Source: Bacteroidota bacterium
GTDB taxonomy: Bacteria > Bacteroidota > Bacteroidia > Cytophagales > Cyclobacteriaceae
DNA length: 64,000 bases
Assembly: GCA_023417785.1 (NCBI GenBank)
Contig: JAEZEH010000019.1
Span: 21,798-85,797, forward strand
Direction: 5' to 3'
This document shows, piece after piece, positions 27,080 to 35,798 of this stretch. A program made the translations under genes and the position numbers. Numbering within the stretch: position 1 is the first letter of the stretch; each line of letters opens with the position of its first letter. The notes under the pieces were generated by a model, which did not search any database, was not told the DNA's origin, and saw only the letters and a list, made by a program, of their open reading frames with translations.

Positions 27080-27946
27080 TCAACGTATAAGCACTGAGTC
27101 AAGCGCTGCGTTTAGTTGTTGAGGATCCTCCACCATCGGAAAGTGACCGGCTCCAAACATAGGAATAATTTCGTATCCGTATGGCGCATGTTCGCGCAGA
27201 GCTTCTTCGTCGACGGGCGAATAATCGCTATTGATGAGGTAGAGTTTGAACGGTAGTCTTTTGAGCTGCGTCTTTTCCATGGCCTGACTCTGGATTACGT
27301 TTCGGTAGACGGCCAGAGCAATCTTGGGATCTGCAGACTTGTAGTCTTTCACAATCCGGTTGATCACTTCACGGTTTTTTGTTCGGGTTTTTTCCCGTGC
27401 TACCTCATCGGCCATCTCAGTGTAATTCCGTTTGAATTTTGCAAAGTGTTCCTGAAAACCATTCTGAAAATCCTCGGTTATTTCAAAGCTTACGTTTTTG
27501 AAACAGTCGATGGCCACGACTTTTAGCACCCTTTCCGGAACGGAGGTGCTGATCTGCAATGCAATGTTTCCCCCAAGCGAATGCCCGACCAGGATGGCTT
27601 TGTCAATACCTTCCTTTTGCATGATGTGCGTTATGTCGCGAGCGAAGTTTTCAACGGTCCAGTTACTGCGGTCCTTCCCGGAATTTCCATGACCCGCGAG
27701 GTCCAGATTTAATATCCGGTAACGGGATTGAAAATGCCTCACCTGGTCATCCCAGTAACGCATGTTGAGATTCCAGCCATGAATGAAAATCAAAGCCGTA
27801 TCCTGTGATCCGAGAATTTCATAATTCATAGAAACCCGCTGATACTTGGTAGTATCATAGACCGTCAATTCATTCGGTCGGTTGTTAGTTCCATCGCATG
27901 CAATCAGAAGACTGCAGAGAATCAAGAGAGGAATAATGTATCTCAC
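27080..27946 (-). CDS. lipoprotein alpha/beta hydrolase
   Basis: An alpha/beta hydrolase of about 288 residues. FIHGWNLNMRYWDDQ, NLDLAGHGNSG, LVGHSLGGNIALQ (nucleophile Ser) and MFGAGHFPMVEDP (catalytic His) are clear. The frame is open to 28096 with ATGs at 28024 and 27997. The GTG at 27946 was chosen because it starts exactly at a compact lipoprotein signal (RYIIPLLILCSLLIAC) whose Cys is the lipidation site; longer starts would bury this signal. Substrate unknown. It is not obviously related to the lipoprotein hydrolase at 6699 beyond the fold. Confidence 0.82.
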   Translation of the reverse strand: MRYIIPLLILCSLLIACDGTNNRPNELTVYDTTKYQRVSMNYEILGSQDTALIFIHGWNLNMRYWDDQVRHFQSRYRILNLDLAGHGNSGKDRSNWTVENFARDITHIMQKEGIDKAILVGHSLGGNIALQISTSVPERVLKVVAIDCFKNVSFEITEDFQNGFQEHFAKFKRNYTEMADEVAREKTRTKNREVINRIVKDYKSADPKIALAVYRNVIQSQAMEKTQLKRLPFKLYLINSDYSPVDEEALREHAPYGYEIIPMFGAGHFPMVEDPQQLNAALDSVLIR

Positions 27947-28137
27947 GGGCACCAGATCTGTCGTCAGATTGTATAACGCCTTGTTAGACCAGTTCATTGC
28001 TTGCCCAAATGTAGCGGTGGACATTATGAAATAAAAGGTTTTTAGAAAGTGAAGCCGTCGGTTGTTTAAAAATACGAAAATCACCGGAACTGGCACTTGG
28101 TTTTGAGCAATTTGGCGAACGCCTTCTAAAACCGTCG

Positions 28138-29196
28138 ATGGAAATAGTCCGATACACTCTTTACGCCCTTGGCTCGCTCCTGATCTGCATATCGCTCATA
28201 CCTCTTCTGCCCAGTAGCAAGTGGTTCGTCCGGGTTTTTGACTATCCGCGATCTCAAAAATTCTGGCTGAGCCTCATTATCATGGTTCTCTATCTGGTTT
28301 TAATCGGGCCTCAACGATTGGCAGATACCGTGTTTTTGATAGGCATGCTCCTTAATCAGATTTACCTGTTTCGGCAGATCTGGGATTATACCCAGCTGGC
28401 ACCTATTCAAATGAAGAGCCGTCAATCCGGCGGTGAAAAGATCAGGTTATTGGTCGCCAATGTCTATCAGGACAACCGCGACGCGTCACGGTGCCTGAAT
28501 TTGATTAATACATGCGATCCAGACATGATCCTGCTGGTGGAAACCGACCAGTGGTGGTGCGAAGCGGTGACCCCGATCTTTTCGGATTATCCGCACCGAA
28601 TAATGATACCGCTGGAAAATACGTATGGGATGGTATTTCTTTCGAGATTGGAATTAACCCGCCAGGAAGTGCGGTACCTGGTTGATGAGCAAGTACCGTC
28701 GATCAAGCTTGATTTGAAGACCCGTGAGGGGCATGCTTTTCGACTCTATGGGTTGCACCCGAAACCACCTGTTCCGGGAGAATCGGACGAATCAACAGAG
28801 CGGGATTCGGAGATCCTTATCATCGGAAAAGAGTCGAAGCTCTGCAAAGTGCCTGTTATTGTTGCCGGCGATCTGAATGATGTGGCGTGGAGCTACACGA
28901 CTCACTTGTTCCTGAAAGTGAGTGAGCTTCTCGATCCCCGTATTGGACGCGGTTTCTTCAGCACATTCCATGCGAAATATCCGCTTATGCGGTGGCCCCT
29001 CGATCACGTTTTTTGTTCGAGCCATTTTTATCTGCACGAATTAAAGCGTTTACGGGAGATCGGATCGGATCACTTTCCTATATTTATTGAAGTTGGCCTG
29101 ATGCCGTTTGAAATTTTGGCCAACGAGGAACGGGAAAAGCATGCTGACGCGGGGGAGATGGAAATTGCTGAGGAAAAAATTCACGCCTCCGATTGA
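28138..29196 (+). CDS. membrane-anchored endonuclease/exonuclease/phosphatase-family protein
   Basis: 352 residues. Three hydrophobic segments in the first 80 residues are followed by a soluble EEP domain from about residue 100 (IRLLVANVYQDN). Catalytic landmarks: ILLVETDQWWCEAV (metal Glu), RLYGLHPKPP (His), VPVIVAGDLNDVAWS (Asp-x-Asn) and the terminal IGSDHFPIFIEV (Asp-His). This resembles the family of membrane-bound EEP proteins whose substrates may be lipids or nucleotides. Divergent from the hydrolase at 27080 and followed by a cupin gene 33 bp on. Confidence 0.85.
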   Translation: MEIVRYTLYALGSLLICISLIPLLPSSKWFVRVFDYPRSQKFWLSLIIMVLYLVLIGPQRLADTVFLIGMLLNQIYLFRQIWDYTQLAPIQMKSRQSGGEKIRLLVANVYQDNRDASRCLNLINTCDPDMILLVETDQWWCEAVTPIFSDYPHRIMIPLENTYGMVFLSRLELTRQEVRYLVDEQVPSIKLDLKTREGHAFRLYGLHPKPPVPGESDESTERDSEILIIGKESKLCKVPVIVAGDLNDVAWSYTTHLFLKVSELLDPRIGRGFFSTFHAKYPLMRWPLDHVFCSSHFYLHELKRLREIGSDHFPIFIEVGLMPFEILANEEREKHADAGEMEIAEEKIHASD

Positions 29197-29229
29197 ACAT
29201 GGAATAGCTTTTATATAACAAAACACATT

Positions 29230-29763
29230 ATGGATCCAGTTGAAGCAATCCAACGCGTTAATATTATCCGTCACATATTAAAGGATGACGGCACTTTTCC
29301 TAACAATGGACGGCTTCCTTTGTTGGTATATCAGCGGGCGCTGCAGATTCCCGAGCGTGATGCAGAAAAGGTAATCACTGACCATTTTGAAACTAACGAA
29401 TGGATAAATGCCTGGGTTGATGGTGTATTCGATTATCACCATTACCATAGTACAGCCCACGAGGTGCTCGGTGTTATAAAAGGAAGTGCGCGTATTCTGT
29501 TCGGAGGCCCCGGTGGAGTAGCCCTGCTTGTTGAACAGGGGGACACGATCATTATTCCTGCAGGAGTTGCCCACCAGGCGGTTGATGTTTATGATGGGTT
29601 TACCTGTATCGGTGCATATCCCGTGGGGCAGCAATATGATATCCTGACGGGCGGGGAAGGAGAACATGGGCAGGCCGTTGAGCGCATTAAAGCATTGGAA
29701 CTTCCTCTCGCCGACCCCGTTTACGGCACAGATGGGCCTCTGTTAACTAACTGGAAGATTTAA
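29230..29763 (+). CDS. cupin-domain protein (YjlB-like)
   Basis: A 177-residue single-domain cupin. WVDGVFDYHHYHSTAHEVL supplies the His/Glu metal ligands of motif 1 and GDTIIIPAGVAHQAV the His of motif 2; GSARILFGGPGG lies between. Homologues are annotated YjlB; no substrate is established. It ends 4 bp inside the convergent flavin-fold gene, so the two transcripts overlap at their 3' ends. Confidence 0.88.
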   Translation: MDPVEAIQRVNIIRHILKDDGTFPNNGRLPLLVYQRALQIPERDAEKVITDHFETNEWINAWVDGVFDYHHYHSTAHEVLGVIKGSARILFGGPGGVALLVEQGDTIIIPAGVAHQAVDVYDGFTCIGAYPVGQQYDILTGGEGEHGQAVERIKALELPLADPVYGTDGPLLTNWKI

Positions 29764-30212
29764 TCAACAACAGTTGCGACATCGCCTTTCAGCATAATGG
29801 GCACCATGTTCTGCGCGGTTTCATCCCAAATGTAAACATCCACCGGTTCAAATTTTACAACACCAAAGGTCGAACCAAGGGCTTCATTTTCAAGGGTTCT
29901 AAGGAAGGGAAATGAGTGATGCGATGGGATCTCGTCGCGTCCCACGACGGTAGCCTCGCCGGATAGACTCATGAAAAGGGATCGTTCTGCGTTTGCGTAG
30001 AAAACCTCCATTCTTCCATTTTCAAAAACAGGGCTTGCGATATCGGTTTTGATAAAAAGGAACCAGATTGTCCCGGAGGGATCGAACCATTGGTTTTGGA
30101 GCGATTGATGGGAAAGAGGCCAGTTCAGCATGGTATTTGAAACCATACAAATTTTGGCGGATGCTATCAGCCGTTCCAACTCATTCACTAAATCACTCCG
30201 TTGATCGTTCAT
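29760..30212 (-). CDS. pyridoxamine 5'-phosphate oxidase-fold protein (general stress protein 26-like)
   Basis: A 150-residue split-barrel flavin-fold protein. The pattern KICMVSNTM, GTIWFLFIKTDIAS, VFYANAERSLFMSLSGEATVV matches the GSP26/pyridoxamine-phosphate-oxidase-like family that binds FMN or FAD in general stress responses. Cytoplasmic. It overlaps the convergent cupin gene by 4 bp and stands alone on its strand. Confidence 0.85.
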   Translation of the reverse strand: MNDQRSDLVNELERLIASAKICMVSNTMLNWPLSHQSLQNQWFDPSGTIWFLFIKTDIASPVFENGRMEVFYANAERSLFMSLSGEATVVGRDEIPSHHSFPFLRTLENEALGSTFGVVKFEPVDVYIWDETAQNMVPIMLKGDVATVVD

Positions 30213-30269
30213 CTTATAAGTTTTTAGGTCTTAACATTTCTGTAAGAAACGGATTGGCCGAAAAAGAAA

Positions 30270-30302
30270 CAGGCAGATTTCGACGTCCTCGAAAACTGCC
30301 TG
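30270..30302 (-). terminator. intrinsic terminator after the DUF4136 gene
   Basis: CAGGCAG (30270-30276) pairs with CTGCCTG (30296-30302). An inner TTTCGA/TCGAAA stem closes a 5-nt loop, with one A-A mismatch between the two parts. On the minus strand it is followed by TTTCTTTTT. It lies 28 bp past the stop at 30330. Confidence 0.8.
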
Positions 30303-30329
30303 CGACCCCTAACCTAACTTTTACGGGTA

Positions 30330-30899
30330 TTATCTTCTGGTATATTCTGCAACCCGGATGCCATAATCTTCTAACAACAGATATACAGCCTCCCGGATCT
30401 TACCTTCGTCTTTTATAAAGGCATCCCCGTCGATTAAACCGGATGCCATTCCCTGCCAAACCAACACATTTCTCACCCTATCAACGATAGATAAAATTAA
30501 CGTGCCAGCCTCCGCCTCCCCAATTTTATTATCCAATGCAGCGTTGTATTCATGTGGTCCCCAAAATGTGGAGCCATATCCCTGAGGCCCTTTCAACCGC
30601 GTTTTTTTTCCGAACACCCTGAAATTAATGATAAGATCCGGGTTATTCGGATGAAGCTTATATCCGCGAGCATCGAGTTCACCCCGAACAGCATTCCGAA
30701 TGTCGGCCTTCAAAATCAGGTCATTCAAAAAAAAGCGCCCCTCATCCAAAACCTTGTCAACCTGATCCGCCCAATAGTAAGTCGTGTATTTCCCGAAGTT
30801 GGTGTCAGGGTCCTTCTGAGAACGAATCGAGATCTCCTGTCCCGTTGTATTATGCGCCACTATGAGTAATAGTGACACACTCAAAAGAATCCTCTTCAT
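30330..30899 (-). CDS. exported DUF4136-family protein
   Basis: A 189-residue exported protein; signal peptide of about 20 residues ending NTTGQ, without a lipobox Cys. The DUF4136 pattern is visible: DTNFGKYTTYYW near the N-terminus, ADIRNAVRGELDARGYKL, NPDLIINFRVFGKK, then AGTLILSIVDRVRNVLVWQG and a C-terminal helix. Family members are small periplasmic or outer-membrane proteins of unknown function. The next gene upstream, another small exported protein, is 47 bp away on the same strand. Confidence 0.82.
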   Translation of the reverse strand: MKRILLSVSLLLIVAHNTTGQEISIRSQKDPDTNFGKYTTYYWADQVDKVLDEGRFFLNDLILKADIRNAVRGELDARGYKLHPNNPDLIINFRVFGKKTRLKGPQGYGSTFWGPHEYNAALDNKIGEAEAGTLILSIVDRVRNVLVWQGMASGLIDGDAFIKDEGKIREAVYLLLEDYGIRVAEYTRR

Positions 30900-30946
30900 A
30901 AACAGTTTCTTCTCATAAAATCATTAAAAGCGATGCCAGTTTTTTT

Positions 30947-31435
30947 TTAACGAACTACGTTGCTGCGCGTTTTGTCATAGACGTATTGGTATCGGCTACT
31001 GGCCTCCTGGCCCCTGCCCGTCAGCGTCAGCTTTCGGTTCTGCAATTCAATTTTCCATTCCGATGGCTCGGTGTCAGCTATATCGCTTTGGAGATACAGT
31101 ATTCCATGCTGTTCATTCAAACGATAGGATCCGGAATCTATTGCCTGCGTTGCATTATTCAACCGATATCTTGCGTTATCGTAGAATTCAATTTTCTGCA
31201 TAGCATTATTCGCCTGATTTGTTTCGACGTCATTTGTCCGAGCCGGTTTTTTCCGGTTCGGATTCTCACTTAACTCTCGTTTCTCGGCGTCAACGATTTG
31301 CTGAAGCGTCCACTGTCCGGCTATACGCTCAATAAACTTTTTGTAATCCGTCGTTTTCGAATAGTCATCGGCAGTCTGCGCAGAAGCATTTCCTGCAAGG
31401 CCGATACTTAATAATATAATCAAACAGTATTTCAT
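30947..31435 (-). CDS. small exported protein, possible lipocalin-like fold
   Basis: 162 residues with a clear signal peptide (MKYCLIILLSIGLAGNASAQ). The mature part is polar with alternating strands (KIEFYDNARYRLNN, GSYRLNEQHGILYL, WKIELQNRKLTLTG), resembling the lipocalin-like or DUF4488-type small proteins of Bacteroidota. I cannot assign it to a family with confidence. Probably cotranscribed with the DUF4136 gene. Confidence 0.7.
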   Translation of the reverse strand: MKYCLIILLSIGLAGNASAQTADDYSKTTDYKKFIERIAGQWTLQQIVDAEKRELSENPNRKKPARTNDVETNQANNAMQKIEFYDNARYRLNNATQAIDSGSYRLNEQHGILYLQSDIADTEPSEWKIELQNRKLTLTGRGQEASSRYQYVYDKTRSNVVR

Positions 31436-31530
31436 ATGGGTGTTTTTTACTTTTCTTGTTTTAACTAAAGTAAAAAACAGGTGCCGCAGGTTTAGTCGTT
31501 GCAGAAACAGCAGGGAGGTGTATGTGTACC

Positions 31531-33924
31531 TTAATCCACATTTTCTTCGAGCGCAGCACTAAGGTCCTTTTTCTTAAAAAGTTTACGTAAAAGGTTCTTC
31601 TTTTTTTTCGGATCGTCGCCAAAATCCCGTCTTATTTCCTTTCGTTCCTCGGGCACTCCAAAGATGGATTCCCAGAAATTCATATCTGATTTATAAAGGG
31701 GACACCCAAGCGCCGACTGTGCCGAGCGTGACAACGCCGGAAACTTCGCCTGCGTAAGCGACTTAAAGTTCTTGTCTTTATTCATCGCCTGATAAAACTT
31801 CGCAGTGATCGGGAGTGCCGTGCTCGATCCCTGTCCCAGGGAAGTAGCCCGAAAGCGTACACGCGGATCGTCGGCTCCCACCCAGGACCCTACCACCAGT
31901 GATGGTGAGACTGAAATAAACCAACCATCTGCATTCGACTGAGTTGTTCCTGTTTTTCCACCAAGGTCATTGTAAACACCATACTCCCAACGCAGCTTTC
32001 CTGCCGTGCCTTCGTTGACAGTTCGCTTCAACATGTGAACCATCATTTCTGCGGTCCGGGGAGATAGGGCCTGCTTCTGACGTTCCGGTTTCGCCGAATA
32101 AAGCGGCTTTCCTTTGTTGGTTGTGATGGAAGTAATAAAGTACGGCGTCACTGCCTTGCCGTTGTTGACGAAACTGGCATACGCGGCTACCATCTCCGTC
32201 ATAGATATGTCAGCAACACCCAGTGCAATGGATGGAACATCAGGAACGGTACTTGTGATTCCCATCTTCCGCGCAAGTGAAATCGTGTTAGGAATTCCTG
32301 CTTTCTCGAGAACTTTCACCGAGACAGTATTTACAGAATATGCGAGAGCTCCTTCCATTGAATATTTGAACTCATAGTTACCATCGTTGTTCGACGGAGA
32401 CCATACATCCATATCCTCAATATTGGTATATGTAGTCTTTTCCGCCGATATGAAATCACATGGCTTGATTCCTTTCTCGATTGCAGCGGCGTATACGATA
32501 GGCTTGAATGTCGATCCTACCTGTCGTTTCGTTGATGTCTTGATGTGATCGTACTCGAAGTAGCTGTGATCAATCCCTCCGACCCACGCTCTGACCGCGC
32601 CGGTTTGCGGCTCCATTGCGATAAACCCTGCATTGAGAAATTTGAGGTAATGCTTAACCGAGTCAAGGGGGCTCATCTTTACTTCCTTCGGCCCTTGCCA
32701 GGTGAATATGGTCATGGGCACTTTGCGTTCCATAACTTTTTGTATCTCGTTTTCAGGCAATCCTTGTTCCTTAAGTTTTCTGTAGCGGACTGATCGCCTC
32801 ACGCCATCGCGGACCACCTGAGGCTGATTGTACCATGGCTCCCGGCTCCCCCAATGCTGATTGAATTTTTTCTGTAACGAAGTCATCTGGGATTTGACGG
32901 CATCCTCCGCATATTTCTGCATCCGCGAATCAAGCGTGGTGTATACTTTAAGTCCATCGGTATAAATATCGTAAGGCTCTCCATTCGGTTTTTTATTTTC
33001 CCGCGCCCACTCCAGAAGTTCTTTCCGGATATGTGACCGGAAGTACGGCGCCAATCCTTTGTGTCTGGTGATCAATTTATACTTTAGCTGAAGCGGTGCC
33101 TCCGTGAGTTTACCGGCCTTGTCGGCGTCAAGCATCTCGTATTTTACCATCTGCGCAAAAACAACATCGCGCCGACCTTTTGCACGTTCTGGAAACAACC
33201 GTGGATTGTATAAGTGAGTAGCCTTGAGCATTCCCACCAACACAGCTCCCTGTTCAACGTTGAGTTTATTGGTTCGTACAGAGAAGAAACGTTGAGCCGC
33301 CGCGTCTATTCCATATGTGTTATCGGCGAACGGAATGGTGTTGACGTACAGGGTCAGAATACTTTTCTTATCGTAGACGCTTTCCAGTCGCCAGGCGATT
33401 ATCATCTCACGGGTTTTGTTGATGGGTAGTGAAAGGTAACGGTAAGATTTTCGGGGATAGAGATTTTTGGCTAGTTGTTGCGTGATTGTACTTCCACCCC
33501 CGGACGATTCTTTCTGCAGCAATAACGACTTGACCAACACCCGGGCCAAGCTGATCATATCGATGCCTCTGTGTTTATAAAAACGCACATCTTCGGTCGC
33601 CAGCAGGGCATCCTCCACGTGTTTTGGTAAGTCTTCATACCGAATCGTAGACCGTTCCTGAATGAAGTAGCGGCCGAGTAAAACGCTGTCGGCGCTATAA
33701 ACTTCGGTAGCCGCAGGGTTTTCAACCTCGGCGAGCTCCTTTTTATCTGGCAGCTTTCCGAAAAACCCAGCCCAAACCAGCATCACAAATGTCAGTACCA
33801 GCACACCAATCAGTGCGGCGAGGCCACCAGCTATAAGAAATATTTTCCGAAAGAGCGATTGGCTCCTGAAACGATTATACTGGCGTATAAAAAACGACTT
33901 ACTTCTCTTCAAAAAAGCCTGCAT
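31531..33924 (-). CDS. penicillin-binding protein 1A (bifunctional transglycosylase/transpeptidase)
   Basis: About 797 residues from the ATG at 33924 (a further ATG lies at 33954). One membrane helix near residues 25-52 is followed by the GT51 domain with ATEDVRFYKHRGID (catalytic Glu) and GGGSTITQQLAKNLYPR. The transpeptidase domain has VGSTFKPIVYAAA (SxxK Ser), YSVNTVSVK (SxN) and LGGKTGTTQSNADGWF (KTG). A Lys-rich tail (KKKKNLLRKLFKKKDLS) ends the protein. It polymerises and cross-links peptidoglycan in the periplasm. Monocistronic by spacing. Confidence 0.95.
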   Translation of the reverse strand: MQAFLKRSKSFFIRQYNRFRSQSLFRKIFLIAGGLAALIGVLVLTFVMLVWAGFFGKLPDKKELAEVENPAATEVYSADSVLLGRYFIQERSTIRYEDLPKHVEDALLATEDVRFYKHRGIDMISLARVLVKSLLLQKESSGGGSTITQQLAKNLYPRKSYRYLSLPINKTREMIIAWRLESVYDKKSILTLYVNTIPFADNTYGIDAAAQRFFSVRTNKLNVEQGAVLVGMLKATHLYNPRLFPERAKGRRDVVFAQMVKYEMLDADKAGKLTEAPLQLKYKLITRHKGLAPYFRSHIRKELLEWARENKKPNGEPYDIYTDGLKVYTTLDSRMQKYAEDAVKSQMTSLQKKFNQHWGSREPWYNQPQVVRDGVRRSVRYRKLKEQGLPENEIQKVMERKVPMTIFTWQGPKEVKMSPLDSVKHYLKFLNAGFIAMEPQTGAVRAWVGGIDHSYFEYDHIKTSTKRQVGSTFKPIVYAAAIEKGIKPCDFISAEKTTYTNIEDMDVWSPSNNDGNYEFKYSMEGALAYSVNTVSVKVLEKAGIPNTISLARKMGITSTVPDVPSIALGVADISMTEMVAAYASFVNNGKAVTPYFITSITTNKGKPLYSAKPERQKQALSPRTAEMMVHMLKRTVNEGTAGKLRWEYGVYNDLGGKTGTTQSNADGWFISVSPSLVVGSWVGADDPRVRFRATSLGQGSSTALPITAKFYQAMNKDKNFKSLTQAKFPALSRSAQSALGCPLYKSDMNFWESIFGVPEERKEIRRDFGDDPKKKKNLLRKLFKKKDLSAALEENVD

Positions 33925-34021
33925 TACAGTATTTCCGGTAAAGGAACGGAACATTCATAAAAATTATTGCCGCATTCGGGCAAATGGTTGTACGGTCTAT
34001 AAGGATTTCGTAGAAAACGAT

Positions 34022-34057
34022 GAAAGGGCGGACATTGTTCCTTGTGTCCGTCCTTTC
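34022..34057 (-). terminator. terminator hairpin after the Dps/ArsC-like operon
   Basis: GAAAGGGCGGACA (34022-34034) pairs with TGTCCGTCCTTTC (34045-34057), 13 bp with one G-T wobble and a 10-nt loop. The T-tract on the minus strand is short, so part of its job may be mRNA protection. Confidence 0.65.
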
Positions 34058-34065
34058 GTAGATAA

Positions 34066-34533
34066 TCAGTCTTTTTCGCCGGGATTTTCAGCCCGGTGTA
34101 TGCCACGTTTTTCCTCCCGGTTCGCACTGCGCAACCCGGCGACTTCCTGAACCATTTTTTCTTTTAGGAAGCCATAACCCGATCCAAATTTATAGGCGTT
34201 CTTGCCAATGATCGCGATTGGCGTTGCAATGAGTTTCGTGTCTTGGACCATCAGCGTAAGCATGCTTTGCCGGTCCATCATATTGAGCCCCTCTTTGTGC
34301 ACAGAGATGTGGTCATCGTAGGTTGGGTCGATCAATTCTTCGATCTGACACTTCATCATATTGGCTACCTGGGCCAACTGGGTTTCCGTGATTTTTTCCC
34401 GGGCAAGGTCCAGGGTCTTGACCTTGAAACCCTGCAGGGCCTCAACGTATCCACGAGCCTTCTTATCATCGTGCTTATCAGAATTAAAAATCAGAGTAAG
34501 TTCTCCAACTTCATTATTTATCATATCATCCAT
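34066..34533 (-). CDS. ArsC/Spx-fold thioredoxin-like protein lacking the catalytic Cys
   Basis: A 155-residue protein with the pattern of the ArsC/Spx family: an N-terminal strand LTLIFNSDKHDDKKARGYV where the Cys-x5-Arg or CxxC should be, a helix with ITETQLAQVANMM, then LIATPIAIIGKNAYKFGSG, the typical cis-Pro strand. The position that normally carries the catalytic Cys is occupied by Ser/Asp, so arsenate reduction is unlikely. It begins 10 bp after the dps stop and is cotranscribed with it, suggesting a stress-response role. The C-terminal 20 residues are charged and not part of the fold. Confidence 0.7.
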   Translation of the reverse strand: MDDMINNEVGELTLIFNSDKHDDKKARGYVEALQGFKVKTLDLAREKITETQLAQVANMMKCQIEELIDPTYDDHISVHKEGLNMMDRQSMLTLMVQDTKLIATPIAIIGKNAYKFGSGYGFLKEKMVQEVAGLRSANREEKRGIHRAENPGEKD

Positions 34534-34543
34534 AATAATGTTT

Positions 34544-35080
34544 CTATTTGGCCAAAAACGCGGTTAACATCCAGTGGTGTTTCTCTATGGACTGAATAAA
34601 GGTTTTAACCATTTCCTCGGTACCGGAGTCACCCATCTCCACCGCCGCTTCGACGACGGCGAACATATATTCGAGAAGGATACGAAAATCACTCAGGACT
34701 TCGCGTACCATTAAATCCGAAGGGACGTCGCTACCTGATTCCAGAATTTCGGAATTTTCGAGGTAATCTTTCATCGTACTCAGGGGAGTCTTACCAAAGA
34801 CACGGATTCTCTCCGCTATTTCATCGATATTTTCCCTGGCCTCGTTGTATTGTTGTTCGAACCGCTCATGGAGATCGAAGAAATCGGAACCCTTCACATT
34901 CCAATGGAAGTTGCGCAGTTTTTGGTAGTGGACGCTGTAGTTAGCCAGCAATGCATTCAGAACCGTAGCAATCTTCTCGGTCTCCTCAGTAGACCAACCC
35001 AACTTTACCGGTTTTGACTTGGCCATTCTATTGTCGATCTGTGTCTGAGGCACATTCGGCATATCCTGTGCTATTTCCAT
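34544..35080 (-). CDS. dps: Dps-family ferritin-like DNA-protection protein
   Basis: A 178-residue four-helix ferritin-like protein. Inter-subunit ferroxidase residues are in LRNFHWNVKGSDFFDLHERF (His, Asp, Glu), the Dps signature; IAERIRVFGKTPLSTMKDYL is the second conserved block. An in-frame ATG at 35026 (MAKSKPVKLG) is an alternative start that would give a Lys-containing tail. It sequesters iron with peroxide and protects DNA. First gene of a two-gene operon with the ArsC-like gene. Confidence 0.92.
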   Translation of the reverse strand: MEIAQDMPNVPQTQIDNRMAKSKPVKLGWSTEETEKIATVLNALLANYSVHYQKLRNFHWNVKGSDFFDLHERFEQQYNEARENIDEIAERIRVFGKTPLSTMKDYLENSEILESGSDVPSDLMVREVLSDFRILLEYMFAVVEAAVEMGDSGTEEMVKTFIQSIEKHHWMLTAFLAK

Positions 35081-35186
35081 AATCCATATTTTGTTTCATT
35101 CCATTAGTTGAAATCTCTATTCCATCTGCTTTAGCGTTTCCCCACGAGGGAAAACTCAATCAGAGTAGACTTTTTTTCACAAAACG

Positions 35187-35200
35187 GGGTATTTGTACCC
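35187..35200. promoter_or_regulatory. palindrome in the divergent dps/DUF2267 region
   Basis: GGGTATTTGTACCC (35187-35200) is a 5-bp inverted repeat around TTTG in the 253-bp gap between two divergent genes. It could be an operator or part of a promoter for either side. Nothing else in this gap looks coding. Confidence 0.25.
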
Positions 35201-35333
35201 AGCAGGATTTGTCTAGTTAATCCGTTGTGTGGAGTGTGTCACCCGATTTCGGCCTTACCTCAGCTCAGGATTCTGATAACCTCCTGGTATAAAAATGTCT
35301 TTCGTAGGTGTAAACCCAATTCAAACGTTGATC

Positions 35334-35783
35334 ATGCGAGACATTAACCAATCCCCCACCCCTGATCAGGATGAAGCGGACTTCATTCAACAGATCCGAA
35401 AAGAGCTCTCACTCCCGTCAAACCAGGATGCGGTCAGACTCGTCGCTTCCGTTCTCCAGGCTATGCGGCAAACGCTTACGCTGGAGAAGGCAAATGAAAT
35501 TCTGAATGCGCTCCCAGATTTTCTCAAGCTTGCTTTTGCTTCGAAATGGGAGCATGACGAAAAGCAAGTTCAGGTCACACATCTGGATGAATTCGTGACG
35601 CTGGTTATGGAAAGAGATGCGAGACATCAGCGGGGGCTCTTTCGGGACGAAGTTCAGACGCTATCGGTCATTATTCTAACACTTAAAAAGCTTCAGCGAC
35701 TGGTCGACCTCGAAAATTTCGATGGACTAAGTCAGGCGCTGCGGCAGGAGCTTCGGGGTGTTCCGTCGGAGGCTGCAGCTTAA
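35334..35783 (+). CDS. DUF2267-domain protein
   Basis: About 149 residues from the ATG at 35334 (an earlier ATG at 35295 adds 13 residues). The DUF2267 pattern is clear: ADFIQQIRKELSLPSNQDA, then AVLQAMRQTLTLEKANEI-like text (VLQAMRQTLTLEKANEILN), LPDFLKLAFASKW and HLDEFVTLVMERD. The family is small, helical and cytoplasmic, with no established function. It starts a four-gene plus-strand run; the AsmA-like gene follows after 15 bp. Confidence 0.85.
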   Translation: MRDINQSPTPDQDEADFIQQIRKELSLPSNQDAVRLVASVLQAMRQTLTLEKANEILNALPDFLKLAFASKWEHDEKQVQVTHLDEFVTLVMERDARHQRGLFRDEVQTLSVIILTLKKLQRLVDLENFDGLSQALRQELRGVPSEAAA

Positions 35784-35798
35784 CATTCAAAGGTATGT

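Noticed and set aside
26890..27102. 71-codon minus-strand frame over the right half of the inverted-repeat element, considered as a transposase remnant
   Set aside because: No transposase motif is recognisable, it crosses the terminal repeat and it overlaps the downstream gene's stop.
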